Assembly: GCA_001247695.2 (NCBI GenBank)
Contig: LGRX02003529.1
Span: forward strand, 18,470 to 82,469
Length of the DNA stretch: 64,000 nucleotides
Reading direction: 5' to 3'
From: Cymbomonas tetramitiformis
Taxonomy: Eukaryota; Chlorophyta; Pyramimonadophyceae; Pyramimonadales; Pyramimonadaceae
In this document: positions 61,062 to 64,000 of the stretch, piece after piece
How positions within the stretch are numbered: position 1 is the first letter of the stretch
Layout: every line of letters starts with the position of its first letter
The notes under the pieces: generated by a model
What the model was told of the DNA's origin: nothing
Database searches by the model: none
The model's input: only the letters and a program-made list of their open reading frames with translations
Position numbers and translations under genes: made by a program

Positions 61062-62334
61062 CTGGGCACATTTACACCTCACTCAATCAGAACCATCGGG
61101 GTTTGGTTGCCGTATTGCAAAAATTAATTCAGCTGTATATGGGATGGGGAAATTTTGTGGTGATTGGGTGATCAATCGGCAACACCTTCTCTAAATTCCG
61201 TGGAAGCTTGCAGAGAGAGATATTGTAAGATTTACTTGAGCTGATTTTTTAGCACTCTTTATCATTTTGACTCGTGCAGATGTTTTCTTATGTGTGAGGT
61301 CAATTCATATGTTGGCACACCTATTACGGGTGTGTGGCATGTCATCTGCCACTACGAAGAACTTTTATATAGTTTATGTAGTTGTTTTGATATGCATGCA
61401 TAAATCAATATGAAACTGATTTAATTGGATTATGTAAAGCATACAAGAGAGTCATCCGTGTATTGTGATTTTCGTCATGATGCTATGTCATAGCGCATGT
61501 GATCAAATCAACACGTCGCCATTGTATTTCTTCAAAGTGCAGAAGTGTGATGAGTGAGACAAGACGACATTTTGGGAGATAATTGTATGCAGCAGCCCGA
61601 TGAGCAAAATTCATTCCGCGTACTATTTTGTGAAAGATATTGTGCAGCACCACCCAGTGTCATGTCACTTTGTGAGACAGTCAAAAATCACAGTATAATG
61701 ATCGGAGCGTATCCTATTTTGTAAGATGAATATGTACAGCGGCAGCAAGGCATGAATAGACATGGAACATTCGGAGAGATGACTGCGTTGCACCTGAAAC
61801 ATGCAGCCGCATCTGATGACTAAGTGTAGCAATATTTGTCAGGTACTCACACATGGGAGCATGATGAACAGCATATGCTGTAGCAAGTGTCCCATGTCCC
61901 AAGACAAGCGCATATAAACATTGAGTGATAACCAAAGCTCACTCATTCGTCTAATCATCTTTCCAAAGGAGATATCAGGATACCGGAAGCGGGCAGGATC
62001 ATGGCATGCTATCAAGATCAAAGTTCTAACACCAGCCCAGTAGTGATCCATGCCTACAGGCCATGCTATCATCCATGCTGCCATTGTTTCGGTTTTTATG
62101 TGTGCCAGTCCGAGAGTGAACTTCCTTGGCCACACAGCTCAAAAGCGATGGCATGAGATAGAAATGGTCGGCGCAATCTGCATCCACCTCTATGTATGTG
62201 CTAGAACGAGATTGGACTTCCTTCCTCACACTTCTCAAAAGCGATTGAATTTCTTAGCAACAGTCAGAGCATCCAAGTTGTTGCTCTGCATCCAAGAATA
62301 CCGCCGCCGTTGCTACTGCTGCTGCTACTGCTGT

Positions 62335-62715
62335 GTGTGCTTATCCTTAGGCCGACTCCAGATTTGGCACACCGTAGCCGCAGAAGACCGGCTGCACTAT
62401 ATACCCACGCCGCGGATCAAAGGATTCAACACACACTTCGGGACACTTATCTGAATTCCCCGGAACTTGCTAGTGAAGAATGGGACCCTTTAAGCCTTAC
62501 TGAGCCACTGAGCCCCTCTGCTGTGTTCATGCTTATCCTTGGACCGACTCCTTTGGCACACCATAGCCGCAGAAGACCAGCTGCTCTTTGTACCCACGCA
62601 TGGGATCAAAGGATTCAGCACACACTTCGGGACACTCATACGGAATCTCCGGAGCTCACTAGTGAAGAATGGGCCCCCCTAAGCCTCACTGAGCTACCCG
62701 AGCCCCTCTGCATCC
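62335..62715. repeat. Two tandem copies of a ~190-base minisatellite-like unit
   Basis: Two adjacent imperfect copies share the landmarks TTATCCTT, GGCACACC.TAGCCGCAGAAG, GGATCAAAGGATTCA and CACACTTCGGGACACT, followed by a stretch containing CTAGTGAAGAATGGG. They are offset by about 190 bases. Confidence 0.8.
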
Positions 62716-62950
62716 GCACCGCCGGCGCGCTGCTGCCATGTCTCTGGAGCCAGTTCATCCCTGCCCCCAGAGCTGCGCAAGCCATCTCTCCACCACCAAG
62801 CCTACGCGCAAGACCACCCCTCTGCTCCCTGATCCTCACTGGGCCACCTGAGCCCCTCTGCGACTGTCCTGCCGGCGCACTGCTGCTGTGTCTCTGAAGC
62901 TAGCTCACCTCCGCCACTCGAGCCGCCTCTTCACCACCAAGCCCACATCC
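62698..62950. repeat. Imperfect ~150-base direct duplication, GC-rich
   Basis: The block starting GAGCCCCTCTGC near 62698 recurs near 62848, with shared GCCGGCGC.CTGCTG and CACCACCAAGCC landmarks but many differences. The rest of 62950-63790 is pyrimidine-rich, GC-rich sequence in which I see no gene. Confidence 0.6.
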
Positions 62951-63795
62951 TGTACCACCCCGGTGCCCCCTACACGCCCAGAGCCTGGTCTCAAGAGAGC
63001 TTGCCCACCCACGCCACGGCCAGAACCCCCAAGGGCTGTCCCAAGGGGCTGAGAATGATAAACTGGGTCGCTCTCATCTGAACCTGCACCCTCGCCACCA
63101 ACTTGCGCCTGTAGCCCTCTACCCCCACTCCCCCAGCACCAACTCCACGTGACCTTGCACTGAATGCCTTGCGTGGTAGCCGCGAACTTGAGCAATGTGC
63201 TCCACACTTGCGCTATAACTGTCACGCCGCACTGTTCCTACTTGGGGTCCCATCCCCACAGTCGCCTGTGTGTCCCAAGCCCTCCCGGTGGCCGATAGTT
63301 CACTATCCGGTTGTCGCGTTCCCGACAGCTGCTCACTGTTAGTACCGGCGCGGCCAGCAACATCGCCCCGTGGGCACAGAAGCTGATGAGATACCTTATG
63401 CTGCCGTGCAAACTGTTGTAAGTGGGCATCGCTGCCGGGATGGGCCCCCGGGCTCTGAGGGGCCCGGCATGTGTCAACTCCACCCGCGAGCCTCCCCACA
63501 TCTCCCCCATCACCCTCATCAGTTCCCCCCATGCCATCAACCCCCCCAAGAAGGCCGGCCACCCGCCTTCTCGCCCCCATCAAGGTGGCCACCCCTCCCT
63601 CGGCAGCCATTGCTTGCTCCGGCGAGGCCCCACTCTATTCCTGAGTCCAGACCCCACCCTCTGGGCCCGGCGAAGAAAGGTGGTCCCACTCCGCCAAGAT
63701 ATCCTCGACACTTGACGCCGCCTGGCTGGGCCCGCCTGTGCCTGCACGCGCCCCTCTAGATCCCGCCTCGGCGGTTTTCCCTCTGACCGTCTCTG

Positions 63796-63796
63796 A

Positions 63797-63830
<34 letters not shown>

Positions 63831-64000
63831 CCTTGCGAATCCTTTGGCACCCCGAAGCCACAGAAGACTGCACTATGTACCCACGCCGGGGATCAAAGGA
63901 TTCAGCACACACTTTGGGACACTCATCCGTGTGTGTGTGTGTGTATGCTTATCCTTGGGATTCCTTTGGCACCCCGTAGCTACAGGAGACTGCACTATGT
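63796..64000. repeat. GT/AT microsatellites with two more minisatellite copies
   Basis: A (GT)n(AT)n run at about 63796-63831 is followed by a further copy of the unit seen at 62335 (to about 63928), a second GT run (about 63929-63945), and another copy cut by the window edge. The period here is about 115 bases, as the part containing CTAGTGAAGAATGGG is missing. Confidence 0.8.

Larger units (their letters stand above)
61062..64000 (-). other. Upstream intron or 5' non-coding sequence of the PKS gene (partial)
   Basis: The first visible exon begins inside a KS, so this stretch should be intron. The acceptor at 61063-61062 is preceded by a CTGAT branch-site-like motif (A at 61087), the same motif and similar spacing as in the other intron. 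From 61062 to about 62300 the sequence is AT-rich with no convincing gene on either strand. From 62300 onward it is GC-rich and repetitive. The missing KS N-terminus (the region around the FD and FG motifs before MDPQQR) was not found here, so the preceding exon probably lies beyond 64000. A very short exon hidden here cannot be excluded. Confidence 0.7.

Noticed and set aside
38570..61069. Reading the upstream block as a complete stand-alone gene from a GTG at 61069 to a TGA at 38570
   Set aside because: GTG is not a credible start in an intron-containing eukaryotic gene, the KS would lack its N-terminus, and the last 14 codons before the stop are not KR sequence. Splice sites explain both ends better.
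61839..62135. Minus-strand frame of 98 codons as a possible upstream PKS exon or separate gene
   Set aside because: No KS, ACP or other domain motif is recognisable, the region is AT-rich, and the frame does not connect to the acceptor at 61062.
62310..62897. Plus-strand frame of 195 codons beginning with a poly-Leu stretch that resembles a signal peptide
   Set aside because: The Leu run comes from a CTG-type trinucleotide repeat, and the rest is the minisatellite unit translated twice. Low-complexity and unsupported.

Overview
The window lies almost entirely inside one giant eukaryotic gene on the minus strand, encoding a type I modular polyketide synthase (PKS) with no acyltransferase (AT) domain in any module, so a trans-AT-like layout. 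Two coding blocks are visible. The upstream block (61061 down to 38611, about 7,480 codons) and the downstream block (35539 down to base 1, about 11,845 codons) join across a 3,071-base GT-AG intron (38610 to 35540). The junction falls in the ketoreductase active-site motif of module 5 and restores the frame. The gene is open at both ends. The first ketosynthase (KS) lacks its N-terminus, which must lie in an exon upstream of 64000. The last KS is cut by the left edge of the window. The visible protein is about 19,300 residues, roughly 2 MDa.

In transcription order (right to left) there are 12 full modules and a thirteenth KS. All modules have KS, a dehydratase (DH) or DH remnant, ketoreductase (KR) and acyl carrier protein (ACP). 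Modules 2, 3, 4, 8, 9, 11 and 12 also have an enoylreductase (ER). All 13 KS domains keep the active-site Cys. Modules without ER (1, 5, 6, 7, 10) have all lost the DH catalytic His or Asp, while modules with ER keep both. The predicted product is therefore a long, mostly saturated chain with hydroxyls set by modules 1, 5, 6, 7 and 10. Extender units would be loaded by an AT encoded elsewhere.

The gene is mosaic. Modules 3 and 4 are near-identical 5,082-base tandem units, and a third partial copy supplies ER-KR-ACP of module 2. In the downstream block, homogenised ER-KR-ACP-KS tracts (modules 8-10 and 11-13) and KR-ACP-KS tracts (modules 6-8) alternate with divergent DH/linker islands. The tracts run across the classical module boundary (KR-ACP-KS), as in the revised view of trans-AT modules. 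Length differences between copies are in-frame.

The intron is AT-rich. It holds two related non-autonomous transposons with perfect 16-base terminal inverted repeats and TAA duplications (PIF/Harbinger-like), plus an AGTCCT-type repeat into which the larger one inserted. To the right of 61061 lies upstream intron sequence: an AT-rich stretch, then GC-rich minisatellite-like repeats and GT/AT microsatellites, with no gene I can support.

Organism: spliceosomal introns, GC-rich exons against AT-rich introns, Harbinger-type elements, Gln runs and a giant AT-less PKS suggest a unicellular alga or other protist. Giant PKS genes are known in green algae (Chlamydomonas PKS1) and haptophytes (Prymnesium PKZILLA). 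I cannot decide between these lineages from the sequence alone.
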